The translations under genes and the position numbers were made by a program. From Terriglobales bacterium (GTDB taxonomy: Bacteria > Acidobacteriota > Terriglobia > Terriglobales > Acidobacteriaceae), in assembly GCA_035691485.1 (NCBI GenBank), contig DASSIZ010000064.1:1-55570 (forward strand): a stretch of 55,570 bases of DNA, written 5' to 3'. Numbering within the stretch: the stretch's first letter is position 1; every line of letters begins with the position of its first letter. Shown here in pieces: positions 42,296 to 51,045 of this stretch. Below the pieces are notes generated by a model. It was not told the origin of the DNA, searched no databases, and saw only the letters and a list, made by a program, of their open reading frames with translations.

Positions 42296-43303
42296 TCAAC
42301 TGCCGAATACTTCCTTGGCCGCCGCCACCGTATTGCTGTGGATGGTGATGGTGTCGTTCAGGTCCAGCGCGTAGCCCCCGGCGAGAGTGACCATTACCGG
42401 GATGCCGCGCGTTTTGGCCATGCGGAAGACGAACTGGTCGCGCTTTTTCAGACCCCCAACGCTAAGTTGCAATCCGCCGAGCTGATCGTACTGGTAAGGG
42501 TCAGCGCCGGCGACGTAGCTGATCAATTGCGGCTCGAAGCGGCGCAGCGCGGAGCTGACGGCGTTATCGAGCCAGCCCAGATAAGGCTCGTCCCCGATGC
42601 CGTCGGGCAAGTTCACGTCAATCGATGAAGGCGGCTTCCACGTGGGGTAATTGTTCTCCTGGTGGAGCGAGATGGTGAAGACGTCGGCGCCGTCGGCGGG
42701 GAGTTCGCGAATGGAACCGTGCTCGGTAGTGCGCAAAGTTGGAGCGCCGGCCGACGGCAGCGGCTGCGCCGCCAGCTCCAGCGCCCGCTTCCTCCCGAAG
42801 ATAACGGCCGTGCCGTTGCCTTGGTGGACATCGCAATCGATGACCAGGGCGCGCTCGATTTTTTTGTCTTTTTGAAGGCGGCGAATGGCGACGGCAATGT
42901 CGTTGATCATGCAGAAGCCCTCACCATGATCGGGAAAGGCGTGGTGAAAGCCGCCACCAAGGTTGATGCCGATGCCGTCCTGGAGCGCACATCGACCCGC
43001 CAGAATGGATCCCCCGGCGGCGAGCCAGAAGGCGTCAACCAGTTCTTCGGAAAAAGGGATTTCCATCTGCAATTCTTCGCGGGCGGTGAGCGTGCCGGTC
43101 TGCAGCTTGTAAACGTAATCGGCGCCGTGAACGAGGAGAATGTCGCGGTCCTCGGCTGGGTGAGGCGCGATGAAGTCGGCGGGTTCGGCAAGTCCGCTCT
43201 CGAGCAGGCGCTGATGCACGAGGCGGTACTTGCCTGCGGGAAATACGTGTTCCCCAATGGGCAAGTAATAGGCATCGCTATAAACGATCTTGAAGGGCAG
43301 CAT
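42296..43303 (-). CDS. histone deacetylase/AcuC/AphA family zinc hydrolase
   Basis: 335 residues. Family motifs: GGGFHHAFPDHGEGFCMIND carries the catalytic histidine pair, DCDVHQGNG the zinc aspartate and histidine, and AGADPYQYDQLGG the third zinc ligand. LAGGYA closes the active site. Bacterial members deacetylate acetyl-CoA synthetase lysines (AcuC) or acetylpolyamines. The N-terminus YSDAYYLPIGEHVFPAGKYRLV is of the class IV-like group. Substrate not assigned. Confidence 0.93.
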   Translation of the reverse strand: MLPFKIVYSDAYYLPIGEHVFPAGKYRLVHQRLLESGLAEPADFIAPHPAEDRDILLVHGADYVYKLQTGTLTAREELQMEIPFSEELVDAFWLAAGGSILAGRCALQDGIGINLGGGFHHAFPDHGEGFCMINDIAVAIRRLQKDKKIERALVIDCDVHQGNGTAVIFGRKRALELAAQPLPSAGAPTLRTTEHGSIRELPADGADVFTISLHQENNYPTWKPPSSIDVNLPDGIGDEPYLGWLDNAVSSALRRFEPQLISYVAGADPYQYDQLGGLQLSVGGLKKRDQFVFRMAKTRGIPVMVTLAGGYALDLNDTITIHSNTVAAAKEVFGS

Positions 43304-43503
43304 CGGGAACAGTGCAGCTTAGTCCCCTGCGCGATTCCCACTCAAGCCAAAAGACGGACTGCAGTGGGGTACCCACTTCCGTACAGCCGCGAGCAGCAGG
43401 GAATAGCCAGAGTTGCTGCCGGACGGAGTTGCCGGCCAGCAGTTTCCCATAGAGGTTGCCTGGCATCCAACTCAACGCTGCGAAATACCAAAGGGGAACC
43501 AAT

Positions 43504-43758
43504 ATGGGCCTTATCGACAAGCTCCGGAAAGCCGAGGAGCACGGTCGGGGGGCGGCCCACCGGGGTCTCGAAAAAGCGCGGGAAACTTGGGATGACGCCG
43601 AAGCGCGGCTTCGCCGCAAGATGCGGCTTCATCCGAGGGGAAGTGCAGAGAACGCGCCGGTCCCGAAGCCGGACTCTGCTGTGCCACCGGCCGCTACTTC
43701 CGAACCAGTGGCGAGTGCAACCTCATCCAACCGCGCGTCCGAACAAGACGCCGCCTAG
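43504..43758 (+). CDS. small charged hypothetical protein
   Basis: 84 residues from ATG 43504 with AAGGGG upstream. The first half is a highly charged helix (MGLIDKLRKAEEHGRG, LEKARETWDDAEARLRRKM), and the second half is a Pro/Ala/Ser-rich disordered tail. I recall similar short proteins in Acidobacteria but no function. It diverges from the deacetylase gene over a 200-base spacer in which nothing clear was seen. Confidence 0.7.
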   Translation: MGLIDKLRKAEEHGRGAAHRGLEKARETWDDAEARLRRKMRLHPRGSAENAPVPKPDSAVPPAATSEPVASATSSNRASEQDAA

Positions 43759-43778
43759 CTTAAAGGGTCAGCGGTTAA

Positions 43779-43806
43779 TTGTTGGTGGTCTGCACATTAG
43801 TATATT
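43779..43806 (+). promoter_or_regulatory. candidate promoter upstream of the SH3 lipoprotein gene
   Basis: TTGTTG (43779-43784), 16 bases, TATATT (43801-43806). It lies about 200 bases before the start at 44004. A perfect 10-bp inverted repeat TTGCCCTGCG/CGCAGGGCAA (43843-43852 and 43864-43873) follows in the presumed leader. Only the pattern supports it. Confidence 0.32.
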
Positions 43807-44003
43807 TTTTGCCGACTACCATCGACTCGACCGTTGGCCCTTTTGCCCTGCGTTCCAATCTTGCGCAGGGCAACAATAGCGTTCAGAATCGCCGAGGCCC
43901 AAAATTATTCCCTTCCGCCTCTACCTTTGCCAATCTTCCGAGCGCAAGAGCGATGGTCGAACCTTACAGAGACGATGCCCCGGCTGCGATATAGTCGAAC
44001 CAG

Positions 44004-45068
44004 TTGAACGTGGTCCCGAGATTCCAAATCCGGCGCGTGGCGAGCGTTCTCGGCGCCATCCTGCTCATGGCCTTATTGTCTCTGCCGGCATGCAAGCGAG
44101 GCGGAGGCAAGCAGGCGGAGATCGCTTACGTGTCGGTACCGCAGGCGAACCTGCGCGACCGCATCGCAGCCGTGTACAGCAAGGCCGGGGTGGTACACAA
44201 CGCGGAGCGGGTCGAGGTGCTGGAGAAGAGCCGCCGGTTTCTCAAAGTGAAGACCGAGCGCGGCGAGATTGGCTGGATCGAAGAGCGCTACGTGGTAGAC
44301 GCCAGCGTCTATGACGGGTTTCAGAAGCTCGCCCGGGAAAATGCGAAGTACCCGGTGCAGGCACATGGGACCACGCGCGTGACCCTCAACATGCACCTCA
44401 CCGCTGGACGCGACTCCGAGCACTTGTTCCAGATGCCGGACGGAGCCAAGGTTGAAGTGCTGAAGCGCGAAACGGCGGAAAAGCCGCAAACCAGGGTCAA
44501 TCCTTCCCAGCCCAAGATAGAAAAGCCGGGAGCCAAGAAGGCGGCGGCGAAGTCGGAGGAGACACCGGTATCTCGTGAAGACTGGCTGCTGGTGCGCGAC
44601 CCGGCCGGGCATACGGGTTGGGTACTGTCGCGCATGGTGGATCTGGACGTGCCGCTAGAGATCGCACAGTATTCCGAAGGGCAGAGAATAGTCGCCTACT
44701 TTGTGCTCAACCAGGTTGCGGACGGGGAGAAGAAGGTTTCCCAGTACCTGGTGCTGCTGACGGAAAACAAGGACGGCCTGGCGTGGGACTTCGACCAGGC
44801 GCGGATTTTCACCTGGAACGTGAAACGCCACCGCTATGAAACCGCGTATCGCGAGCGCAAACTGGTGGGCGTCTTTCCGGTAACCGTGGGCACCGCGGAC
44901 TTCGGAAAAGAGGGCGTGCTGCCTGCCTTTACGTTGCGAGTGAAAGACGACGACGGCAAAACCACGGAGCGGAAGTACAAGCTGAACGGCCCGATTGTTC
45001 GCCGAGTGCTCTCACCGGAGGAAGAACAGGCGAAGGCGCAAGCCAAGCCGGCGCGCCGGCGCAAATAA
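44004..45068 (+). CDS. SH3-domain lipoprotein
   Basis: 354 residues from TTG 44004; GTG 44010 is the alternative. A signal of about 28 residues ends in LSLPAC, a lipobox, so the cysteine near residue 30 is likely lipidated. Two SH3b-like domains follow: one around 40-100 (VPQANLRDRIAAVYSKAGVVHNAERVEVLEKSRRFLKVKT, GWIEERYV), and one split by a Lys/Pro/Ala linker around 120-215. The C-terminal 130 residues form a conserved beta domain of unknown role. It may sense or bind cell wall. Confidence 0.8.
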   Translation: MNVVPRFQIRRVASVLGAILLMALLSLPACKRGGGKQAEIAYVSVPQANLRDRIAAVYSKAGVVHNAERVEVLEKSRRFLKVKTERGEIGWIEERYVVDASVYDGFQKLARENAKYPVQAHGTTRVTLNMHLTAGRDSEHLFQMPDGAKVEVLKRETAEKPQTRVNPSQPKIEKPGAKKAAAKSEETPVSREDWLLVRDPAGHTGWVLSRMVDLDVPLEIAQYSEGQRIVAYFVLNQVADGEKKVSQYLVLLTENKDGLAWDFDQARIFTWNVKRHRYETAYRERKLVGVFPVTVGTADFGKEGVLPAFTLRVKDDDGKTTERKYKLNGPIVRRVLSPEEEQAKAQAKPARRRK

Positions 45069-45125
45069 GCAAGTCCTCCCACCAACCCATGCGGCGGGTG
45101 GTCCCCAAGGCCTTTGCGGCATTGA

Positions 45126-45144
45126 CCCGTGTCGGGGAGTTTTT
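45126..45144 (+). terminator. weak candidate terminator after the SH3 lipoprotein gene
   Basis: CCCG-TGT-CGGG followed by GAGTTTTT. The stem has only four base pairs, though CCCC/GGGG further out may help. It lies about 60 bases after the stop and before the next gene. Confidence 0.3.
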
Positions 45145-45199
45145 CAGAGCGGGCATCGGCTGGTTCCGGTGAGGAATCCAACTTCCGGGAGTTCGTAAT

Positions 45200-45436
45200 A
45201 TGGCCGAAAAAGTCAAAAAGTTGAACCTGCCGCGGGATTACAAGAAATATCTCTATTTCATCGACGGCAACGGCAACATCTGCCAGAAACCAAAATCGGG
45301 AGAAGGCGACTCCCAGGTGCTGGTGGAAAACGCGGTGGAACGCGACAACCGCTTCCTCTATTTCATCGACAAAGATGGGGACGTAGCCCGCTCGGAGCGC
45401 GGCGCCAAGGGCAGCAAGAGCAAGAAAGTCGCCTGA
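45200..45436 (+). CDS. small protein with internal duplication, coupled to the PRTase-kinase gene
   Basis: 78 residues, with GGGAG upstream of the ATG. Two similar units are visible: YLYFIDGNGNICQKP (about 18-32) and FLYFIDKDGDVARSE (about 53-67). The DGNG/DKDG spacing hints at a metal or phosphate loop but no family is recognised. The tail is Lys/Ser-rich. Its TGA shares a base with the ATG of the next gene (TGATG), so translation is almost certainly coupled and the products probably act together. Confidence 0.78.
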   Translation: MAEKVKKLNLPRDYKKYLYFIDGNGNICQKPKSGEGDSQVLVENAVERDNRFLYFIDKDGDVARSERGAKGSKSKKVA

Positions 45437-47181
45437 TGGCCTCAAGAAATTCGTGCAACATGTGGGTGTTCCGCGAAGGGCGGAGCACCGCCAGCGGGAA
45501 AACTTCGCTTGCGGAATTGCAGGCCTCGCTTCCCGCCCATGCTTCACCCTCTCATGACCGGCTGGTGGACGCGCTGCTGCGCGCAGGAGAATTGGAATGC
45601 GCGCTGGCCGACGCCGACGCTGCCGATGCGCCGCTGGCCGCCAGCATTAACAGCAGCGTCGCGGCTGCGCTGGTGGGATTGCCCGGCAGCCTTGCAGGGC
45701 TGCGCGCCGCGAGGAAGACACTCGAACGAATTTCGGTTCCTGATGTCATTACAGTCTCGCCGCCGGAAGGCTTCGCCTATTACGCGGTCCATCCGCTCGA
45801 TTTTGCCGATCTTGCCGACAGCGCTCCGCTCCCGGAGAGTCAAGCGGCGCTGATTGGAATCCGCAGCATCGGAACCACGTTGAGCGCCGTGGTGGCGGCG
45901 GCGCTGCAGCGGCGAGGTGCGCGGGCGGAAAGGATCACGGTTCGTCCGGTGGGGCATCCGTATGATCGGCGAACCACGTTTTCACCGGACCAACTGCGCT
46001 GGATCGGGGCGCGTCGCGCCGCCGCGGCGGAATTTCTGGTTGTGGATGAAGGGCCGGGAATCAGCGGGTCGTCGTTCTTGTCGGTGGGCGACGCGCTGCT
46101 GGCGGCAGGCATAGCGCGCGAACGAATCACTTTCCTGTGCAGCCGCTACGCCGACCCTGAGTCACTGGCCGCCCGTGATGGCGCGTCACGCTGGCGGTCA
46201 TTTCATTCGAAGGTGGTTGAATCCACCCGGCGCACGCCCGCCGACCGCGGACCGTACATGGGCGGCGGGGAGTGGCGGCAGCGGTTTTATGGCGAGGAGT
46301 CGCACTGGCCGTCGTCATGGACCCAGATGGAGCGGCTGAAGTTCCTCTCTCGCGATGAACGGCGGATGTTCAAGTTCCACGGCATTGGCCGCTTCGGCAG
46401 CACTGTTGCAGATCGGGCGCGACGACTCGGCGAAGCCGGGTTTGGTCCGCGGCTGGTGGCCCATAGTTGCGGGTTCAGCGAATTGGAGATGGTGGAGGGC
46501 CGCCCGATGAATGCGGCGCGGGTTTCGGCCGCCGTGCTGGAGCGCGTGGCAGATTATTGCGCGCTGCGCGCGGTCGAGTTCGAAAGTGCCCGGACGCAGC
46601 CATCGCAGCTCGACGCCATGGTTCGCTTCAATGTTGGTGAGGAATTCGGCAGCCGCATGGCGAGCGGAGTGCCGCCGCTCCCTACCGAGCGGCTGGTGAT
46701 TGCCGACGGCCGCATGCTGCCGCACGAGTGGATCAGCACGCCCGCTGGGGCGTTAATCAAGACCGATGGCGCAACTCACGGTGATGATCATTTTTTCCCT
46801 GGGCCGGTGGACATCGCTTGGGATCTTGCCGGCGCGATCGTGGAGTGGGGAATGACGTCGGCGGCGGCCCACTTCATGCTGGCGCACTACCGGAAACGCA
46901 GCGGCGACGATGTTAGCTCACGGGTGGAAGCGTACCTGCTCGCCTACAGTGTTTTTCGCATGGCGTATTGCGCGATGGCGGCGTTTTCGATGCGCGGTTC
47001 GCAGGAGGAAACCAGGTTGCGGTACGCGACGGCGCATTATCGCAACCTGGTGGAAGCGGAGCTCAAGGCGCCAGGCTTGAGGCCACAGGCTTCAGGAGAG
47101 CGGAATCCGCAGTGGAGGCAGAGGACCGGCAAGGTCGAGAGCGCCCTGGCACTGGGCGATGGTGGAGCGAATCCCCGCTAG
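45436..47181 (+). CDS. phosphoribosyltransferase-like and kinase-like fusion protein
   Basis: 581 residues. The middle part has PRTase features: GIRSIGTTLSAVVAAALQRRG (PPi-loop region, about 137-157), TVRPVGHPYDRR, and the PRPP motif VVDEGPGISGSS at 202-213. The second half has kinase-like traits: KFHGIGRFGSTV near 315, a hinge-like ELEMVEGRPM near 352, and THGDDHFFPGPVDIAWDLAG near 446-466, resembling the metal-binding segment of aminoglycoside-phosphotransferase folds. So it may first attach or remove a ribose phosphate and then phosphorylate. The last 30 residues come after a heptamer repeat and lie antisense to DUF309 coding sequence, and may be an accidental extension. Confidence 0.72.
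   Translation: MASRNSCNMWVFREGRSTASGKTSLAELQASLPAHASPSHDRLVDALLRAGELECALADADAADAPLAASINSSVAAALVGLPGSLAGLRAARKTLERISVPDVITVSPPEGFAYYAVHPLDFADLADSAPLPESQAALIGIRSIGTTLSAVVAAALQRRGARAERITVRPVGHPYDRRTTFSPDQLRWIGARRAAAAEFLVVDEGPGISGSSFLSVGDALLAAGIARERITFLCSRYADPESLAARDGASRWRSFHSKVVESTRRTPADRGPYMGGGEWRQRFYGEESHWPSSWTQMERLKFLSRDERRMFKFHGIGRFGSTVADRARRLGEAGFGPRLVAHSCGFSELEMVEGRPMNAARVSAAVLERVADYCALRAVEFESARTQPSQLDAMVRFNVGEEFGSRMASGVPPLPTERLVIADGRMLPHEWISTPAGALIKTDGATHGDDHFFPGPVDIAWDLAGAIVEWGMTSAAAHFMLAHYRKRSGDDVSSRVEAYLLAYSVFRMAYCAMAAFSMRGSQEETRLRYATAHYRNLVEAELKAPGLRPQASGERNPQWRQRTGKVESALALGDGGANPR
47065..47102. repeat. heptamer repeat within the 3' part of the fusion gene
   Basis: aaggcgc, caggctt, gaggcca, caggctt, cagg run in seven-base register. 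It lies between the last conserved part of the fusion protein and the DUF309 stop, i.e. where a spacer would be expected. Confidence 0.55.
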
Positions 47182-47430
47182 ATCCACGCCCGCGTAGGAT
47201 TCCGGATAATCGGAGAGATTGCGCAGCGCGCGGGCGAGCAGCGAGCGCGCACCGCGGAGATTTCCGCGGCCGTGGTGATGCAGCGCGACCGCCACCTGGA
47301 TCATCCCCTGCAGGAATTTTTTCTCATCCGCGGGCGCAGCGCGCCACACGTCTTCCCAGACTTCGTGCGCGTCGAAATACTCGCGCGAGTTGAACAACTC
47401 CAGACCGCGCTGGAATTCCTGCAGGTTCAT
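47092..47430 (-). CDS. DUF309 family protein
   Basis: 112 residues. LFNSREYFDAHEVWEDVWRAAP and KKFLQGMIQVAVALHHHGRGN, then ARSLLARALRNLSDYP, are the DUF309 hallmarks, with conserved histidine and glutamate residues in HEVWE. Function unknown; a hydrolase-like helical bundle is often suggested. The start overlaps the preceding stop by four bases, and the last 90 bases overlap the opposite fusion gene. Confidence 0.9.
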   Translation of the reverse strand: MNLQEFQRGLELFNSREYFDAHEVWEDVWRAAPADEKKFLQGMIQVAVALHHHGRGNLRGARSLLARALRNLSDYPESYAGVDLAGIRSTIAQCQGALDLAGPLPPLRIPLS

Positions 47431-48179
47431 TTGCCAAACATGGGGTAATGGCTGGCTGCGCCCATGAAGAACAGCATGAAGAACGACACCACGAAGTTCA
47501 AGCGCGAGGCGAGAAATGCCAGGCGCGCCTGTTTTGCCAAGGCAGGGGGCATGGCGCCGCCGGGATTCTCGGAAGTCCAGCGGATGATCTTCTTCTGCAT
47601 GCGCCAGACCACGCCCCAGACGTTCAACATCATGAACCATCCGATGCCGCCGCCAATGCCGATAGAGAGCAGACGATTGCTCTCCCAGCCATCGTTGTTG
47701 ATCGCCAGGTAGAGGTAAGCCGCGGCGAAGACGGCGACACCGCAGATGAGGCCGAATACGGCGCCTTTGCGCAAGACTTCGGCTGGCGACATCAGCGCGC
47801 CCATTTCGATGGCGAAAGCCACCGTCCAGATCAGGAAGAAACTCCAAATGGCGGTGCCGGGCGAAGCATTGCCGTTGCGCGCATCGGTGGTGACGATGTT
47901 CATCCAGTAGGAAATTCCTGCCAGCACGGTGACCACCGAGGCCCAGCGGAACCACCACAGCGCGCGCGTCATCAGCGGGGGAACCACGCGGGAGCGGGTT
48001 GGACCGTCCAATTCCTTGAGCAAGGGAACACTCACCAGGTTGAAAAAATAGAGGAGCCCGATCCAGGTGATGCCGGCCAGGAAATGGATCCAGCGAACCA
48101 GCATCAGGACGTTGGCGGCACTCCCTTCGGGCAGTGAAACGTGGACCTGGAAGACGGCGATGGCAGGCGCGATGGGCAC
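47427..48179 (-). CDS. PuuD-like (urate oxidase N-terminal type) membrane protein
   Basis: 250 residues from GTG 48179, which has AGGAGG at the right distance; the open frame continues to 48470 without conserved features. Seven or so helices are seen. LVRWIHFLAGITWIGLLYFFNLVSVPLL and RALWWFRWASVVTVLAGISYWM match the urate_ox_N domain. PuuD oxidises urate with a C-terminal cytochrome c, which is absent here, so urate oxidation is unproven. DUF309 is translationally coupled downstream. Confidence 0.75.
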   Translation of the reverse strand: MPIAPAIAVFQVHVSLPEGSAANVLMLVRWIHFLAGITWIGLLYFFNLVSVPLLKELDGPTRSRVVPPLMTRALWWFRWASVVTVLAGISYWMNIVTTDARNGNASPGTAIWSFFLIWTVAFAIEMGALMSPAEVLRKGAVFGLICGVAVFAAAYLYLAINNDGWESNRLLSIGIGGGIGWFMMLNVWGVVWRMQKKIIRWTSENPGGAMPPALAKQARLAFLASRLNFVVSFFMLFFMGAASHYPMFGK

Positions 48180-48396
48180 GAATCCTCCTGCGAGTAGCGG
48201 GCGCGGAGCGCCGGGGCACGAACTCGGATCTTCTGCCCGCGACGGGAGCACGGGAATTCTAGCAGAGCAAAAATAATGTTCCGGAGGTTGAAAAGCGACG
48301 CAGGCCGCCGTATCGTAGGGGCGCTGTTTGGGTCTGGTGGGAGCCTCGGCCCCGTGTTGGGGGCGTGTCGGTTCTTTGACAAAAGGAGATCGGCAG

Positions 48397-48711
48397 ATGG
48401 ACAAGCCGGCGCAGAACATCCAGGATTCCTTTCTCAACACCGCCCGCAAAGACAAAGCGACGATCACCATCTATTTGCTCAGCGGGGTGAAGCTGACGGG
48501 ACGCATCCGGTCGTTTGACAAGTATTCGGTCGTGCTCGAAACCAACAACCAGGAGCAGCTCATCTTCAAGCATGCGATTTCGACGGTGGTGATGGGCAAG
48601 AGCGCGCACCCAATCGAGCGGCATGAATTGCGGCCAATGCCGGGTGAAACCAAGCCGGCCCCAGCACATCCCGGCGAGCAGGTCACCACGCCGTCCGGCA
48701 CGGAAGGGTAA
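48397..48711 (+). CDS. hfq: RNA chaperone Hfq
   Basis: 104 residues from ATG 48397 with AAAAGGAGA upstream. Canonical Hfq: [31 protein letters not shown] is the N-helix and Sm1, [10 protein letters not shown] the middle strands, and FKHAISTV the Sm2. A 35-residue Pro-rich tail follows. It forms a hexamer that pairs sRNAs with mRNAs. hflX follows nine bases later, as in many bacteria. Confidence 0.96.
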   Translation: MDKPAQNIQDSFLNTARKDKATITIYLLSGVKLTGRIRSFDKYSVVLETNNQEQLIFKHAISTVVMGKSAHPIERHELRPMPGETKPAPAHPGEQVTTPSGTEG

Positions 48712-48719
48712 CTGCTTCC

Positions 48720-50147
48720 TTGCGCGGCCCCGATAACAAACGCAGTCTGGAACGGCTTCGGGGCCGCCGTGCGCCTCACGAAACTCGCAGTCGCGATGCA
48801 GCGGAGCGCGTCTTCCTGGTGGGGCTCGATTACCGGGTAAAAGCACATATAAGCTCGAAGCGCGAGGACGGAGCCGTTCCTCCATCGGCGCGAGCGGCGC
48901 GGGACGCGTCCCTGGTTCCGGCGGAAGCGAAATCGGCGCGCCCGCCGCAGTTCAGCGCGGAAGAATCGCTGGCGGAACTGAAGGAGCTGGCGACCAGCGC
49001 AGGCGCCGAGGTGGTCGGGGAATTTCTGCAGCACAAAGACAAGCCTGACCCGGCGACGCTGATCGGGCGCGGCAAGCTGGAAGAGATTGCCGGTGCGGCG
49101 GCCATGTCGGGCGCCGACCTGATCATCTTCGACCACGACCTCTCCCCGTCGCAGCAGCGCAACATCGAAAACGAAGTGAAGCCGCGAGTCATTGACCGCA
49201 CCCAGCTCATCCTCGACATCTTCGCCCGGCATGCACGCACGCGAGAAGGGCAGCAGCAGGTGGAGCTGGCGCAGCTCCAGTACTTGCTGCCGCGGCTGGG
49301 CGGGCGCGGTGTCGAGATGTCGCAGTTGGGCGGCGGCATCGGCACGCGCGGTCCCGGTGAAACGCAGCTGGAAACCGACCGGCGCAAGATCTTCCGCCGC
49401 ATCCGGCACATCCAGCAGCAGCTGGACAACGTGCGCAGGATTCGCGCGCAACAGCGTCAGAGGCGGGAATCGGTTCCGGTCGCGACGGTGGCGCTGGTCG
49501 GCTACACCAATGCCGGCAAGTCAACGCTGTTTAACGCGCTGACGCAGGCGGGGGTGTTGGAGTCGTCCAAGATGTTCGCCACCCTGGATCCGACCATCCG
49601 CGGGGTGACGCTGCCCTCGAAGCGCAAGGTGCTGCTGTCGGACACGGTGGGATTCATCCGCAACCTGCCGCACACGCTGGTGTCCGCTTTTCGCGCCACG
49701 CTGGAAGAAGTGCAGCGCGCATCGCTGGTGCTGCAGGTGTCGGATGCCAGCAGCCCGCTTGGGCAGGAGCAGGCGGCGCAGGTGGAGAAGGTGCTGCGCG
49801 AATTGGTGGCGGACAAGAAGCCGCGGCTGCAGGTGGTCAACAAGATCGACGTGCTGCCGGAGGGGGAACGCGAGCGCCTGCGCGGCGACGCGCACACCGT
49901 TTACGTCTCGGCGCTGCGCAGGCACGGCTTGGATGGGCTGCTGGAGCGCATCGACCAGCTGCTGGAGGAAGACCCCGTCCAACAGGTACGTTTGCGGGTG
50001 CCACAATCGGAGGGCAAGGCGCTGGCCATGCTGGAAGCGCGCGCGCGCATCTGTTCCCGGCGCTATCGGGACGGCATGGTGGACATGGAGGCGCAGGCGC
50101 CGGAGAGTGTGGTCAGGAAGGTGGGGAGATTTGTGGTAAATCGGTGA
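48720..50147 (+). CDS. hflX: ribosome-splitting GTPase HflX
   Basis: 475 residues with a TTG start; the first 30 residues are weakly conserved, so the start is uncertain. The HflX domain has [12 protein letters not shown] and [19 protein letters not shown], then [28 protein letters not shown]. The G domain has GYTNAGKST at 261-269, [13 protein letters not shown] and [10 protein letters not shown]. It splits stalled 70S ribosomes under heat stress. It is the partner of hfq in a two-gene unit. Confidence 0.94.
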   Translation: MRGPDNKRSLERLRGRRAPHETRSRDAAERVFLVGLDYRVKAHISSKREDGAVPPSARAARDASLVPAEAKSARPPQFSAEESLAELKELATSAGAEVVGEFLQHKDKPDPATLIGRGKLEEIAGAAAMSGADLIIFDHDLSPSQQRNIENEVKPRVIDRTQLILDIFARHARTREGQQQVELAQLQYLLPRLGGRGVEMSQLGGGIGTRGPGETQLETDRRKIFRRIRHIQQQLDNVRRIRAQQRQRRESVPVATVALVGYTNAGKSTLFNALTQAGVLESSKMFATLDPTIRGVTLPSKRKVLLSDTVGFIRNLPHTLVSAFRATLEEVQRASLVLQVSDASSPLGQEQAAQVEKVLRELVADKKPRLQVVNKIDVLPEGERERLRGDAHTVYVSALRRHGLDGLLERIDQLLEEDPVQQVRLRVPQSEGKALAMLEARARICSRRYRDGMVDMEAQAPESVVRKVGRFVVNR

Positions 50148-50200
50148 TTGGCGTCGGTGATCGGCGATCGGTAGTGGGTGATCGGTACTCGGGGGTTAGC
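50143..50200. repeat. heptamer repeat (GGTGATC type)
   Basis: ggtgatt, ggcgtc, ggtgatc, ggcgatc, ggtagt, gggtgatc, ggtactc: units of six to eight bases around a seven-base mean. The first unit overlaps the hflX stop codon region. Confidence 0.6.
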
Positions 50201-50268
50201 CTATGACGCGATCCGGAGCTCATTCAACGGGGTTGGAACCGAACGAATCACCGACCACGAGAAGTAAA

Positions 50269-50317
50269 ATGGGCCCGTTGCCAAGGAGCGGTGACGTGTC
50301 CTTACCAACAGGCCCAT
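50269..50317. ncRNA. long hairpin in the atp leader, possible structured RNA
   Basis: Arms of 19 bases (50269-50287 and 50299-50317) pair at 16 positions, ATGGGCC/GGCCCAT outermost, then GTTG/CAAC and AAGGA/TCCTT innermost, around an 11-base loop. Three mismatches lie inside. No T-run follows, so it is not a plain terminator. It could be a leader structure or an independent RNA; no known family recognised. Confidence 0.45.
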
Positions 50318-50491
50318 TCGATCCTGAATCGGATCGGAGGTGATACTTATATGTTAACCCTCTGGGTGCCGAAGTCAAGGTAAACCGCAAGATTTTGCAC
50401 CTAGTCCGGCCCGCTGCCCGGTCCCGGTGCAGCACGGGAAACGCCACCCAGAGAACGCGTTGAAGTCCGTTCAAAATCAATCGAATGCGCG

Positions 50492-50520
50492 TTGACAGCG
50501 ACTCTGACCGAGTGTTAGTT
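50492..50520 (+). promoter_or_regulatory. candidate promoter of the atp operon
   Basis: TTGACA (50492-50497), 17 bases, TTAGTT (50515-50520), 48 bases before the ATG at 50569. The -35 box is perfect and the -10 poor. Position fits, but it is unsupported beyond pattern. Confidence 0.38.
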
Positions 50521-50568
50521 TTGTCAGTTCACGAAGCCATCATTCGCTAGCCCAGTTTACCCATCGAA

Positions 50569-51045
50569 ATGGATGAGACGCTCCGACAATTAGGCGGATT
50601 ACTGCTCGGATCGATTCCGACCATTCTGCTGTTTTTGGTCACCTTCTTTTCCTACCGCCTGATCGTTCACGGCAGGCTGGAGCAGGTATTGCACGAGCGC
50701 TACCAACGCACGGAAGGCGCGATTGAGAAGGCGCGTGCCGACGTTGCTTCCGCCGAAGCCAAGACCAGCGAGTACGAGCAGCGGCTCCGGGAAGCACGCA
50801 TGGCGATTTTCAGAGCGCAGGAAGCGCGGCGGCAAAAGGCGCTGGCGGCGCGAGCAACCGCCATGGCCGAAGCGCGCGAACGCGCCCGCCAACAGGTGGC
50901 ACAGGCGCGGAGTCACGTCAGTCAAGAACTGGAAGCGGCCAAGCGGCAACTGCTCCCAGAAAGCGACCGGCTGGCGGGCGAGGTAATCCGTGCCATCCTG
51001 AAGCCTGTGGCGGTGGCGCAATCTCCGGCCGGCGGTGGGCAATGA
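50569..51045 (+). CDS. F1Fo ATP synthase subunit b' (first b-type subunit)
   Basis: 158 residues. One membrane helix near 9-33 (GGLLLGSIPTILLFLVTFFSYRLIV) is followed by a long charged coiled coil rich in Ala, Glu and Arg. This is the b topology: the peripheral stalk links Fo to delta. No signal peptide is visible. The stop overlaps the ATG of the second b-type gene by four bases (ATGA), suggesting they are made together as a b/b' heterodimer. Confidence 0.88.
   Translation: MDETLRQLGGLLLGSIPTILLFLVTFFSYRLIVHGRLEQVLHERYQRTEGAIEKARADVASAEAKTSEYEQRLREARMAIFRAQEARRQKALAARATAMAEARERARQQVAQARSHVSQELEAAKRQLLPESDRLAGEVIRAILKPVAVAQSPAGGGQ

Larger units (their letters stand above)
50148..50568. other. 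421-bp leader region of the atp operon
   Basis: No gene seen. It starts with a heptamer repeat of GGTGATC type (50143-50200), followed by a long hairpin (50269-50317). A promoter candidate at 50492-50520 precedes atpF'. The rest is unassigned, and long enough to hold a leader RNA or an sRNA. Confidence 0.55.

Noticed and set aside
50220-50480. Minus-strand 86-residue frame in the atp leader
   Set aside because: No ribosome site, no motif, and it runs through the long hairpin; more likely a leader region.
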